A stretch of DNA of 64,000 bases from DASZGI01 sp035938995 (lineage in GTDB: Bacteria; Actinomycetota; Actinomycetes; Streptomycetales; Catenulisporaceae). Below, in pieces: positions 1 through 8,087 of the stretch. The notes beneath the pieces were generated by a model. The model did not search any database. It was not told where the DNA came from and saw only the letters and a list, made by a program, of their open reading frames with translations. A program made the position numbers and the translations under genes. The DNA is taken from positions 11,654 to 75,653 of the forward strand of contig NZ_DASZGI010000139.1 of the NCBI RefSeq assembly GCF_035938995.1. The letters are read 5' to 3'. How positions within the stretch are numbered: position 1 is the stretch's first letter; each line of letters opens with the position of its first letter.

Positions 1-90
1 CCGACGTCGCCGGCCCCCGCGCCGCTCAACGGACGGGTGCTGCCGGCCGCGCCGCTCGCGTCCGAGATCGAGGAGAGGAGCGCGCGGTGA
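1..90 (+). CDS. C-terminal end of an unidentified upstream protein (partial)
   Basis: Reading frame 1 is open from the first base to a TGA at 88-90. It encodes a Pro/Ala-rich tail ending in EIEERSAR. The stop overlaps the GTG start of the next gene (GTGA), the usual sign of translational coupling, so this is probably the preceding member of the glycan operon. Too little is present to name the protein. Confidence 0.6.
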   Translation, partial: PTSPAPAPLNGRVLPAAPLASEIEERSAR

Positions 91-1133
91 GCTCCGTCAG
101 CGTGATCGTCCCCTGCTACCGGTACGGGCACTTCCTCGCCCAGTCCGTCGGCAGCGCGCTGAACGACCAGGACGGCGTCGATGTGCGAGTCCTGATCATC
201 GACGACGCCTCGCCCGACGACTCGGCCGAGGTTGCCAAGAAGATGGCCGCCGACGACCCAAGGATCGAAGTCCTCGTCCACACCGAGAACAAGCGGCACA
301 TCGCCACCTACAACGAGGGCCTGTTGGAGTGGGCGGACGGCGACTACACCGTGCTGCTGTCCGCCGACGACCGGCTCGCCCCCGGCGCGTTGACCAGGGC
401 GGCCGCGCTGCTCGACGCGCACCCGGAAGTCGGGTTCGTATACGGCCACCCCGTCCACTACACCGACGGCGGACCGATCCCGGCCGCGCGCACCTCGGTG
501 CGCGGCTGGACGGTCTGGCCGGGGCACGAGTGGCTGGAGCGCCGTTTCAAGGCCGCCAACGGGTGCATCACCTCCCCGGAGGTGGTCGTGCGGACCAAGC
601 TGCAGCAGCAGCTCGGCGGCTACGACCCGGCGCTGCCGCACTCGGGCGACATCGAGATGTGGATGCGGTTCGCCGCACACGCCGACGTCGGCTACCTGCG
701 GGGCGTGGACCAGGCGTACTACCGGGTGCACGCCGCGAGCATGTCCAAGACCGATTTCTCCGGACAGCTCGACGACCTTCGTCAGCGGGCCGCGGCGTAT
801 GACGCAGTGCTGCAACGCTGCGCCGACCAGCTGCCCGACGCGCAGGCGATGGCCGACACGGTGCACGCGAAGCTGGCCCGCCAGGCGCTCTGGCGGGCGG
901 CCCGCGCGTACGACCGCGGTCGCACCGCGCTGGTGCCCGTGGACGAGCTTGTCGGGTTCGCGGCCGAATGCTGGCCGGACTACCAGCGGCTGCCCGAGTA
1001 CCGCGGCCTGTCCATGCGCCGCCGCATCGGTCCGGCCGTCATGCCGTATCTCCAACCGCTGATTCTCTCGGCCTTCGCGCACAAGGGCCGGGAGTGGCTG
1101 TGGTGGAAGTCCTGGCGCCGCCGCGGTATCTGA
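87..1133 (+). CDS. Family 2 glycosyltransferase
   Basis: A cytoplasmic GT-A fold glycosyltransferase expected to move a sugar from a nucleotide donor to a growing glycan. The start VSVIVPCYRYG (about residues 4-14) is the family nucleotide-binding strand, followed by IIDDASPDDS (37-46) and the metal-binding ADD (93-95). SGDIEMWMR (186-194) occupies the position of the catalytic-base motif. At 348 residues it has the normal domain plus a C-terminal extension of about 120 residues with no membrane segment. GTG is chosen as start because it overlaps the upstream stop. A strong hairpin lies just after the gene. The sugar and acceptor cannot be told from sequence. Confidence 0.88.
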   Translation: MSSVSVIVPCYRYGHFLAQSVGSALNDQDGVDVRVLIIDDASPDDSAEVAKKMAADDPRIEVLVHTENKRHIATYNEGLLEWADGDYTVLLSADDRLAPGALTRAAALLDAHPEVGFVYGHPVHYTDGGPIPAARTSVRGWTVWPGHEWLERRFKAANGCITSPEVVVRTKLQQQLGGYDPALPHSGDIEMWMRFAAHADVGYLRGVDQAYYRVHAASMSKTDFSGQLDDLRQRAAAYDAVLQRCADQLPDAQAMADTVHAKLARQALWRAARAYDRGRTALVPVDELVGFAAECWPDYQRLPEYRGLSMRRRIGPAVMPYLQPLILSAFAHKGREWLWWKSWRRRGI

Positions 1134-1144
1134 CGATCGAGTCG

Positions 1145-1194
1145 AACGCCCGGCCCGGATTCACGTTCTCTGACGTGAATCCGGGCCGGGCGTT
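1145..1194. terminator. Bidirectional rho-independent-type hairpin
   Basis: A perfect 22-bp stem (1145-1166 paired with 1173-1194) closes a six-base loop, TCTCTG. It sits between two convergent genes ending at 1133 and 1217, so it can terminate both. There is no long T tract, as is common in actinomycetes. Confidence 0.9.
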
Positions 1195-1216
1195 GTCGCT
1201 CGTGGTTCTCGCGAGG

Positions 1217-2065
1217 TCAGCCCGCGTCGGCGGTTGCGCCCGCCTGCGCTTCCGCACTCCAGACTGTGTAATACGTGGCCGGATTGACCAGGTAGCGGAC
1301 GGTGGGAACGGGGATGTGGCGGACGGTGTGGCGGCGGCTGTACCGGTAGAAGGTGGCCCAGTCCTCCCGGGGAAGCACGCCGCGGTCCCTTCTGAGCCTG
1401 CTGAACCACAGGGCGCGCGAGCGGCGGGCGACGAACGCGTTCGCGTCCAGGAATCCGTCCTCGCGAGCCGCGCGCCGGTCGAAGGGCACTGACAGCACGT
1501 CCAGCTCGCGCCCGTCCGGGAAGACCCGGTGCATCGCCGTGTAGACCCCCGACAGGCCCCGCCTTCCAGCCCCGGCGGCCGTGAGCTGCGCGAGAGCGGT
1601 TTCCAAGTGATTCGGCTCCCACAGGTTGTCGTCGTCCAGGAACGCCACGAACGGCGAGTCCGCGAGCCGGATCCCGACGTTGCGCACGACGCCGAGCACG
1701 GCCGTGTTCCGGGCGAGGCTCACCGCGCGCAGCCGCGGGTCGTCCGGCAGGTCCGCCGGAAGGCCTCCCCCGTCGTCGACCACGATGACGCGGTGGTCGC
1801 GCACGGTTTGGTCGAGCGCCGAGCGCACCGCCGCGACGAGTCCGTCGGGCCGGCGGTAGGTGGGGATGACAGTGGTCACCAGGGGCGGGGGGTCGGTGTG
1901 CGCGACAGCGCCGCGCAGCCTGCGCACTTCCGCCTTCTCGAACAGCCAGACCCGCGGAACCGTGTGGCCGTAGCGGACCTTGTTGCGTAGCTCGTAAAGC
2001 GGCAGCCAGCCGAAGCGGCGGCGCAGCACCCGCTTCACCGGGCGGATCAGGGTCTTGCGGTCCAT
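1217..2065 (-). CDS. Family 2 glycosyltransferase
   Basis: A 282-residue GT-A enzyme. TTVIPTYRRPDG (about 64-75) starts the nucleotide-binding fold, VIVVDDGG (93-100) follows, and AFLDDDNLWEP (141-151) carries the metal-binding acidic cluster. A basic N-terminal stretch of about 40 residues precedes the domain. ATG at 2065 starts the recognisable protein; the frame stays open upstream but is not protein-like there. It is the last gene of a leftward operon, 14 bp after the Wzy-Wzx fusion, so it likely adds a residue to the same repeat unit. Specificity is unknown. Confidence 0.88.
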   Translation of the reverse strand: MDRKTLIRPVKRVLRRRFGWLPLYELRNKVRYGHTVPRVWLFEKAEVRRLRGAVAHTDPPPLVTTVIPTYRRPDGLVAAVRSALDQTVRDHRVIVVDDGGGLPADLPDDPRLRAVSLARNTAVLGVVRNVGIRLADSPFVAFLDDDNLWEPNHLETALAQLTAAGAGRRGLSGVYTAMHRVFPDGRELDVLSVPFDRRAAREDGFLDANAFVARRSRALWFSRLRRDRGVLPREDWATFYRYSRRHTVRHIPVPTVRYLVNPATYYTVWSAEAQAGATADAG

Positions 2066-2079
2066 CGCCGGGACCTTCC

Positions 2080-5000
2080 TCACGTGGGGTCCGGGCCGCC
2101 GCGCACCAGCGTGCGCAGCGGCCAGACAAAGGGGACGTATACGGCCGTCGCCAGAATCCCGGCGAGCAGCAACGTGGCCGTGTAGCCGAGGTTCAGCCGA
2201 CCGACGCCGTAGCACACCCCGGCCATCGCGGCGCCGCCGAGGAACGGCCGGGCACAAGCGCGCAGGACCACCCTGGCCGGCACGCCGCCGCGCCCGAGAG
2301 CCCAGACGAACAGCGGGGCGACCAGCGGCCCGGCGACGATCATGTGCCCGAAGCCGACTCCCGCGATGCCTCGGGTGCGCGCTGCATAGATCAGCACGGG
2401 CACCAGGGCCGCGAGCCACCAGCCCTGAACGATCAGCAGCGCCCTGCGTTTGCCGACCGCGACCAGGCAGTCATACGCAAGCTCGTACGACACCCGCAGC
2501 AAGCCGAGCAGCGCGAGAAAACGTAGCGCCCCGGAGGCACTGGTCCACTTGTCGCCATAGATCACGTGCAGCAAGGGCTTCGGCAGCATCGTGAGGATCA
2601 CGCAGGCGGGCACTGCCGCGGCCATCAGCAGTTCGAGGCCGCGGCCGAAACTTCGGGCGAGAGCCTCGGGGGCGTTCGCGACCCGCGAGAACCCGGCGAA
2701 GGAGACCCGTCGGGCGACCTCGGACACCGCGCGCACCGGCCAGCTCGAGACGTTGAACGCGATCTGATACAGCCCCAGCTGCACCGGGCCCAGCGTGGCG
2801 CCGATGACGAGCGAGTCCACGTTGAGCATCGCGAGCACCAGCAGGCTCGCCCCGGCCAGCGGCAGGCCGAACACCAGCAGCCGCCGGGCCTGCTCGCGAT
2901 TCCAGCCCGGGCGCATCATCCCGGGCGCGGCGATCGCGCAGCCGGCCACCACGACGGCATGCCCGGCCAGGGAGCCCCAGGCGAAGCTCATCGCGCCGAA
3001 TCCGAGGACTGCGAGGGCGAGCGTCAACGCGGTCGTCGCGAAGAAGTTCACGAAATCGATGACCATGCGCGTGCGCTGGGCGAACTGCCGGGTCAGCAAG
3101 GCCATCGGGACGCAGGTGATCCCGTCGACGACGACCGAGAGTCCGAGCACGCGCAGCATCGGCGCCGCGTCCGGCGCGTGCAGAGTGCTCGCCAAGGCTG
3201 GCGCGGCGGCGAAGAGTGCCACGTAGAGGGCACTGCTGAACGCGACGGAGAGGGTGACCACGGTCGGCGCGAACTGCCGCACCTCGCCGTCCCAGCGCAC
3301 GACCGCGAGGCTGACTCCGAGTTCGTTCGCTGACAGCAGCACGGCGAGCGCGGTCAGCCCGATCGCGTACAAGCCCCAGTCGCGCGGCGTGAGCAGCCCG
3401 CGGGCGAGCACGATGCCGGTCAGGAACGTGCCGATGCGGATGACGAGCGAGTTGATCAGGCTCCAGCGAACACCGGTTCGCACGCTCTGGACGAGGCCCG
3501 CGGGCTCCGGCTCGGGGCCGGGCTTGGCCGGCCGCGCCTCCGGAGTAGCGATCGACACCGATTCGGCGGTCGAAACGAAATCAGCAGTCGAAACAGATTC
3601 AACCCTCGAGATGAGGGCCGTGGCCGGGGTCGAAAGGACGGCCGGCGGCGGCGCGGCGACCGCGGTCGGAATCGGTCCCGCTTCGCTTTCGCGCCGCACG
3701 ATGCCGAGATACGCGCCCGAGCAGCCGAGCAGGAACAGCACTATCCCGGCGAACATGGGGAACGTCAGCGAGTCGAACGTCGCGCTGACGACGGCCGCCA
3801 CCACCATCGCGGTCGCGAAGCATTGGCCCAGCTCGCGGCGGGTCTCCTCGACGGCGAGTTTGCGCCCGGCGCGCCCGTTCCGGTAGCCGACGAGGTAGAG
3901 GGCGACGATGGCGGCCGTGCCGAAAACGCCGATCTCGATCACCGCGTGCAGATACATGTTGTCGGTGAAGCGGTACAGCGACGGGATGAATGTGCCGTAA
4001 CCGCGCCCGAACCAAAGGCGTTGCTCGATGTATTGCGCGACGCCGCCGTAGTCCTGCGTGCGCGCCTGCGTGCTGTTGTCGCCGCCGCCGAGCAACGCGC
4101 TGAACATGTTGACGACCGTCGTGCCGAGTCCCGGGACCGCGAACTTGGCCCCCGCGGAGCCGAGCGCGATGACGCCGAGAGCGCCCCAGCGGCGCGAGCG
4201 GCTCCAGGTCGGGATGAGGAAGAGCAGGGCGACCAGGAGCCCGATGATCGAGGTGCGCGAGACCGTGAGCGGCACCATTCCGCCGATGAGCGCCACCGGC
4301 AGCCACTTGCGCACCCGGCCGCGCCGCGCCGGGTCGAACGCCTGCTGGATCGCGAACGGCAGCATCATCGTGAGGACGCCGGCGAGTTCCAGCGGATGCG
4401 ACGCGGTCGAGGACGGGCGGGCCAGTCCCGCCCGCACCAGATAATCGTCCGAACTGCTGACCGCGGTCAGACCCGGGATGTGCAGCGTGGCGATCGGATT
4501 GGACTTGGTGAAGGACTCGTAGATGCCGAGGCCGCCGACCGCGCTGGCCATGAGCACCGCTCGGCGCAGCAGCCGCTGGAGGGTCTCGTAGTCGCCGATC
4601 CCGGCCGAGGAGACGACGACCACGCCGATCCACGCGACGAGCCCGATCAGGCCCCGGTCGGCCGCCTGCGTCTCGAGCGCGATCGGCGCCCGGTCGGACT
4701 GCCCGAGCGACATATACGCCAGGAGCATCGAAGCAGCCAGAAAGCACATGGCGACGCGGGGCGAGCGCGTCTCGGGCGCGAGCGTGAACCGGCCGACGAG
4801 CCACGAACCCACGTACCACAGCAGCATGACGAGCGCGAAGATGTTCGAGGGCGTACCCACCGCGCCGAGCGCGGGCACCACCCACGACGACGGCACCAGC
4901 TCGAGCAGCACCAGGTAGGTGGTGAGGACCGTCAGGGTCCTGCCGCCGTGAGCCGCCCGAGCGCCGGAGGATGCGGCGGCCCCGCCGACGTGGCCGCCTG

Positions 5001-5151
5001 TATCAGCAGTCGAAAGCACGGCCGCCGCCGCGGACCCGTCCAAGACGGCCGGTCCGCCGGGCGCGGAGGCGAGCTGACGCGTGTGCAGGCCCTTCGCCAG
5101 CCTCACCTGCGCAGATTCGGAGACCGGGGCAGGCCCGGGTTCGACCGTCAC
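2080..5151 (-). CDS. Wzy-Wzx fusion: O-antigen polymerase/ligase-like plus MOP flippase
   Basis: A single 1023-residue polytopic protein that joins two steps normally on separate chains. Residues about 75-485 form a Wzy/O-antigen ligase-like domain, with the conserved periplasmic-loop pattern GRGYGTFIP (382-390) and DNMYLHAVIEIG (397-408). Residues 486-550 are a soluble Pro/Ala-rich linker with a repeated VST/SVS pattern. Residues about 555-1015 form a Wzx-type flippase of the MOP superfamily, with the typical opening SLINSLVIRIGTFLTG and a polysaccharide-synthesis C-terminal half. The frame is uninterrupted through the junction. The N-terminal 70 residues are predicted cytoplasmic and low in complexity. 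The GTG start at 5151 lies 4 bp after the Wzz-like gene. The inferred role is flipping and polymerising lipid-linked repeat units; chain-length control would come from the adjacent Wzz-like protein. Confidence 0.85.
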   Translation of the reverse strand: MTVEPGPAPVSESAQVRLAKGLHTRQLASAPGGPAVLDGSAAAAVLSTADTGGHVGGAAASSGARAAHGGRTLTVLTTYLVLLELVPSSWVVPALGAVGTPSNIFALVMLLWYVGSWLVGRFTLAPETRSPRVAMCFLAASMLLAYMSLGQSDRAPIALETQAADRGLIGLVAWIGVVVVSSAGIGDYETLQRLLRRAVLMASAVGGLGIYESFTKSNPIATLHIPGLTAVSSSDDYLVRAGLARPSSTASHPLELAGVLTMMLPFAIQQAFDPARRGRVRKWLPVALIGGMVPLTVSRTSIIGLLVALLFLIPTWSRSRRWGALGVIALGSAGAKFAVPGLGTTVVNMFSALLGGGDNSTQARTQDYGGVAQYIEQRLWFGRGYGTFIPSLYRFTDNMYLHAVIEIGVFGTAAIVALYLVGYRNGRAGRKLAVEETRRELGQCFATAMVVAAVVSATFDSLTFPMFAGIVLFLLGCSGAYLGIVRRESEAGPIPTAVAAPPPAVLSTPATALISRVESVSTADFVSTAESVSIATPEARPAKPGPEPEPAGLVQSVRTGVRWSLINSLVIRIGTFLTGIVLARGLLTPRDWGLYAIGLTALAVLLSANELGVSLAVVRWDGEVRQFAPTVVTLSVAFSSALYVALFAAAPALASTLHAPDAAPMLRVLGLSVVVDGITCVPMALLTRQFAQRTRMVIDFVNFFATTALTLALAVLGFGAMSFAWGSLAGHAVVVAGCAIAAPGMMRPGWNREQARRLLVFGLPLAGASLLVLAMLNVDSLVIGATLGPVQLGLYQIAFNVSSWPVRAVSEVARRVSFAGFSRVANAPEALARSFGRGLELLMAAAVPACVILTMLPKPLLHVIYGDKWTSASGALRFLALLGLLRVSYELAYDCLVAVGKRRALLIVQGWWLAALVPVLIYAARTRGIAGVGFGHMIVAGPLVAPLFVWALGRGGVPARVVLRACARPFLGGAAMAGVCYGVGRLNLGYTATLLLAGILATAVYVPFVWPLRTLVRGGPDPT

Positions 5152-5155
5152 CGCG

Positions 5156-5968
5156 CTATTCGCGGGATTCTTGAGGTCCGGCCAGCACGGTAGACCAGGC
5201 CTCGTCAGCCTCCTGCGGGTCCCCTTCCTCGGCCGATGCCGCGATGTCAGGGCCTAGAGGTCGCGCGGTCTGCTCCGGTCCACTCGATTCGGGAGCGGCT
5301 CTGTCAGCGGCCACCGCCCCGGCGCGCGCCGCGCGTTCGGCGCGGCGGCGTCGGCGCCCGTTCAGCAGGTTGTCAGCCATGAGCGTGCCGAGGAACACGA
5401 GCACCAGGCCGCCGATCCCGACGCCCAGCAGCGCCTGAGTCTTGGACTTGCTCTGGGGTGAAGGCGGTCCGGGCGCTACCACCACGATGGAGTTGATCAT
5501 CGCCGCCGGAGGCACGCCGGCCTGAGTCTGGATGGTGGACAATTGCTTGCTGGTGAAAGTCATCAGCGTGTTCATGGACGCGCTCACGTGCGCCGGGTTG
5601 GCGCCGGTGACCGTCAGCGTGATGAACGGGCCGACCGCGGAGGCGGCGAGCGCGGCCGAGTACGCCTCAGTCACGCCGGCGCCCTGGAGTTGCAATCCGT
5701 CGTCCGGCGAGTCCAGGCGCCGCACCAGGAAGTCGGCAGTCGCGTTGAGTGAGGGGTCGTAGCTGAGGAAGGGATTCCGGGTGCCGGGATCTGCCGCGGT
5801 GCCCTCAGTCGCCTGCCGCGAGGCGAGCAGCGATATGGTGCTGGTGGCCTGGTACTTCTTCGCGACCGACTTATCCACTCCGGCGAGCAAGACGCCTGCG
5901 ACGAGGAGGAGCGCGAGCGCGACGTACCACCGTCTACGCAGCACCGAGACGGCATCGTGCACGTTCAT
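5156..5968 (-). CDS. Wzz-like polysaccharide co-polymerase (no kinase domain)
   Basis: A 270-residue membrane protein with the chain-length-determinant layout. A short N-terminal cytoplasmic piece precedes TM1 (about 15-33), followed by an extracytoplasmic domain containing the ATSTISLLASRQ strand typical of Wzz. A proline-rich patch (PGPPSPQSK) immediately precedes TM2 (about 180-203). The C-terminal tail of about 65 residues is cytoplasmic, charged and disordered, and lacks the Walker motifs of a bacterial tyrosine kinase. It is first in the leftward operon, directly before the polymerase-flippase fusion, which supports a role in chain length. ATG at 5968 gives the expected short N-terminus. 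Confidence 0.85.
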   Translation of the reverse strand: MNVHDAVSVLRRRWYVALALLLVAGVLLAGVDKSVAKKYQATSTISLLASRQATEGTAADPGTRNPFLSYDPSLNATADFLVRRLDSPDDGLQLQGAGVTEAYSAALAASAVGPFITLTVTGANPAHVSASMNTLMTFTSKQLSTIQTQAGVPPAAMINSIVVVAPGPPSPQSKSKTQALLGVGIGGLVLVFLGTLMADNLLNGRRRRRAERAARAGAVAADRAAPESSGPEQTARPLGPDIAASAEEGDPQEADEAWSTVLAGPQESRE

Positions 5969-6183
5969 TCTCCCCTCCCCACGGACACCCGACTATTCCG
6001 GCTCTCCCATGCCAGAGGTCCGCGATGCCCTCAACGAAGAATAAGGCGCTCCGCCACGCCCAGCCACCTCATCGTGGCAGAGCGTGCGATCTTTCGTGGC
6101 ACGTTCGGCGAATCCCGGAGCGGGCGGCCGAACGCGCGCTACCCTGAACCCGACAGGATTCGCGGACCCGGGGGGTAGAGCGG
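5969..6183. promoter_or_regulatory. Divergent control region between two Wzz-like genes, with a direct repeat
   Basis: These 215 bases separate the leftward polymerase operon from the rightward Wzz/GT4 pair and must hold both promoters. TCGTGGCA occurs twice in direct orientation, at 6072-6079 and 6094-6101, a 22-bp period that would put both copies on the same DNA face. A G-rich run just before the GTG at 6184 can serve as ribosome binding site. No convincing -35/-10 pair could be assigned. Confidence 0.45.
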
Positions 6184-6846
6184 GTGTCGCTGCACGCTTT
6201 GTTGGCCGTCATCAGGCTTCGGTGGTACGTCGCGGCCGTGGTGATTCTGGCGACGGCGGTCGCCGGCTGGCATGTGCGGCACCCGAAGCCGACTTTCGTC
6301 GGTACCTGCGTCGTCGTGCTCGTGCCGCCCGCGGATCCGACGGCCCCGAACAAGCTCGCCGCGGTCACCGCGTCGATAGCCACCGCGGGCTACCTGGTGG
6401 ATCTGGCCGTGTCGGACTCGTCGCAGGCGGGCGCGCTGCGGCGGGCCGGAGTGGTCGGCGACTACGCGGTGACCCCCAACAACAACGGCACCGCCGAGAC
6501 CCCGCAGTACGACCTGCCCTCCGAGGTGCTCACCGTGCAGACGGGCGATCCGACGACTGCGGTCAGCGGTGTGACGGCTCTGAAATCCGAGTACGCACGC
6601 CGGTTCGACGCAATTCAGGCTGCTGACGGCGTTCCCGCGGCGCAGCGCATCACCACCGAGGTTCTGGTTCCGCCGGCGGCCGAGCAGGTCCTGGGCTCCA
6701 AGAGCCGGGCCGTCATTGGGGTGGGGGTACTCGGCATCGGAGCGACCGTACTGCTTCCGATCTGGTTCGACCGCTGGGCCGCGCGGCGCGGCCGGCGGGG
6801 ATTCGCGTTCTTGCATCGGCGAACCACGACCCGGAAGGCTGTGTGA
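6184..6846 (+). CDS. Second Wzz-like membrane protein
   Basis: A 220-residue protein with the same plan as the gene across the divergent promoter. TM1 is near residues 14-29 after the N-terminal LLAVIRLRWYVAAVV. An extracytoplasmic segment of about 140 residues follows, then TM2 (about 174-193) and a basic tail. The start resembles the first Wzz-like protein (VLRRRWYVALAL versus VIRLRWYVAAVV), so the two are probably homologous. It lacks a clear Pro-rich motif and a kinase domain. GTG at 6184 follows a G-rich ribosome binding site. Its TGA overlaps the ATG of the GT4 gene by one base, so the two are translationally coupled. Confidence 0.72.
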   Translation: MSLHALLAVIRLRWYVAAVVILATAVAGWHVRHPKPTFVGTCVVVLVPPADPTAPNKLAAVTASIATAGYLVDLAVSDSSQAGALRRAGVVGDYAVTPNNNGTAETPQYDLPSEVLTVQTGDPTTAVSGVTALKSEYARRFDAIQAADGVPAAQRITTEVLVPPAAEQVLGSKSRAVIGVGVLGIGATVLLPIWFDRWAARRGRRGFAFLHRRTTTRKAV

Positions 6847-8087
6847 TGGGCGCAGGGCGGATGGGCAGTGGTATCCGATCTGACACGGCGGGCGCAGTGC
6901 TCGTGATACTCAATCTGCCGGTGCCGGACGATCAGCGCGCCTGGGCGCAGGCGGAGGCCCTTCGCGACGACGGGGTGCGGGTGACGGTCGTATGCCCGGC
7001 GATCCGGGACAAGCGGCCCGGAACCGTCACGATCGACGGTATCGACGTGGTCTACTTCGCCTCCTTCGAGGGCGAGGGCAAGCTGGCGACGGTCTTCGAG
7101 GGCGTGTGGACGGCCGTGGCGGCAGGGCGCGCGGCCCGGCGGGCGCTGCGCGGCATGCCGGGGGCGCGCCGGATGCTCCAAGTGGGCAATCCCCCGGACC
7201 TGCTGTTTCCGCTGCTGCGGTGGGCGCGGCGGCGCGGCTACACGACCGTGTACGACCAGCGCGACGCGGCAACCGTGCTCGCGGCATCGAGGTCTGGCTT
7301 CGACCGGCTCGAGCCGCTGTTCCTCGCCTGCGAGCGGCGCATGGTCGCGGCGGCCGACGTCGTGCTGACCCCGAGCGGCGAGCAGACCGCGCGGCTGCGC
7401 GCGCTCTTCGGCAGCGATTCGGTGCTGGTGCGCACGGCGGCCGTGACCGCCGATGTAGAACCCGAACACAACGCGCAGACTCGCGGCGCCCACCGTGATG
7501 ACAGTGGCGAAAAGCACCGCGAGACAGTGCTCGGCTATCTCGGCGTGATCGGCGAGCAGGACGGCGTCGGAGAACTGCTCGAGGCGGTGGACCTGCTGCG
7601 CCGACGCGGCGTCGGCGGCTTCCGGGTCGAGATCGCGGGCGACGGCCCGGCGCTTCCGGAGGCACGCGAGCGGGCCGAACGGCTCGGCCTCGGTGACGTG
7701 GTGCGATTCCGCGGCTGGCTCGGGCGCGGCGAGGTGGACGCGTTCCTCGGCGAGCTGGACGCGATGCTCGTGCCGGACCCGGACGTCCCGTTCAACCACT
7801 ACTGCGCGATGAACAAGGTGACACACGCGATGGCCCGCGGCGTGCCCGTCGTCCTGCGGCCGTTACGTGAGAACACCGCGCTCGTGGACGGCCAGGGCAT
7901 CCTCGCCAAGGACATGTCGCTGCCGGCCTTCGCGGATGCGATACAGGAACTGCTCGACCTGTCACCCGAGGCACGCGCGGAAACCGGAGCGCGCCTGCGT
8001 GAGATCTTCGACCGCGAATTGGACTGGCAGCAGTCGGGCCGGCGTTACGTCGCTGCAGTGTCACCGGCCCGCGCCTACCGCGCCTAG
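6846..8087 (+). CDS. Family 4 glycosyltransferase (paralogue of 58607-59752)
   Basis: A GT-B retaining glycosyltransferase of 413 residues. The N-terminal half has VLVILNLPVPDD and the acceptor-side motif VGNPPDLLFPLLRWARR. The C-terminal donor domain has LGYLGVIGEQDGV, EIAGDGPALPEA and an NHYCAMNKVTHAMARG stretch that replaces the usual EAxAxG loop. The same unusual motifs occur in the same order in the protein at 58607, so the two are paralogues. ATG at 6846 overlaps the upstream TGA; a GTG one codon earlier is possible. Its stop overlaps that of the convergent glycoside hydrolase within CTAG (8084-8087). Donor and acceptor are unknown. Confidence 0.88.
   Translation: MGAGRMGSGIRSDTAGAVLVILNLPVPDDQRAWAQAEALRDDGVRVTVVCPAIRDKRPGTVTIDGIDVVYFASFEGEGKLATVFEGVWTAVAAGRAARRALRGMPGARRMLQVGNPPDLLFPLLRWARRRGYTTVYDQRDAATVLAASRSGFDRLEPLFLACERRMVAAADVVLTPSGEQTARLRALFGSDSVLVRTAAVTADVEPEHNAQTRGAHRDDSGEKHRETVLGYLGVIGEQDGVGELLEAVDLLRRRGVGGFRVEIAGDGPALPEARERAERLGLGDVVRFRGWLGRGEVDAFLGELDAMLVPDPDVPFNHYCAMNKVTHAMARGVPVVLRPLRENTALVDGQGILAKDMSLPAFADAIQELLDLSPEARAETGARLREIFDRELDWQQSGRRYVAAVSPARAYRA

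Noticed and set aside
3823..5193. Plus-strand open frame opposite the Wzy-Wzx fusion
   Set aside because: Composition is Arg/Asp/Glu-rich and non-protein-like, and it lies wholly antisense to a recognisable membrane protein.
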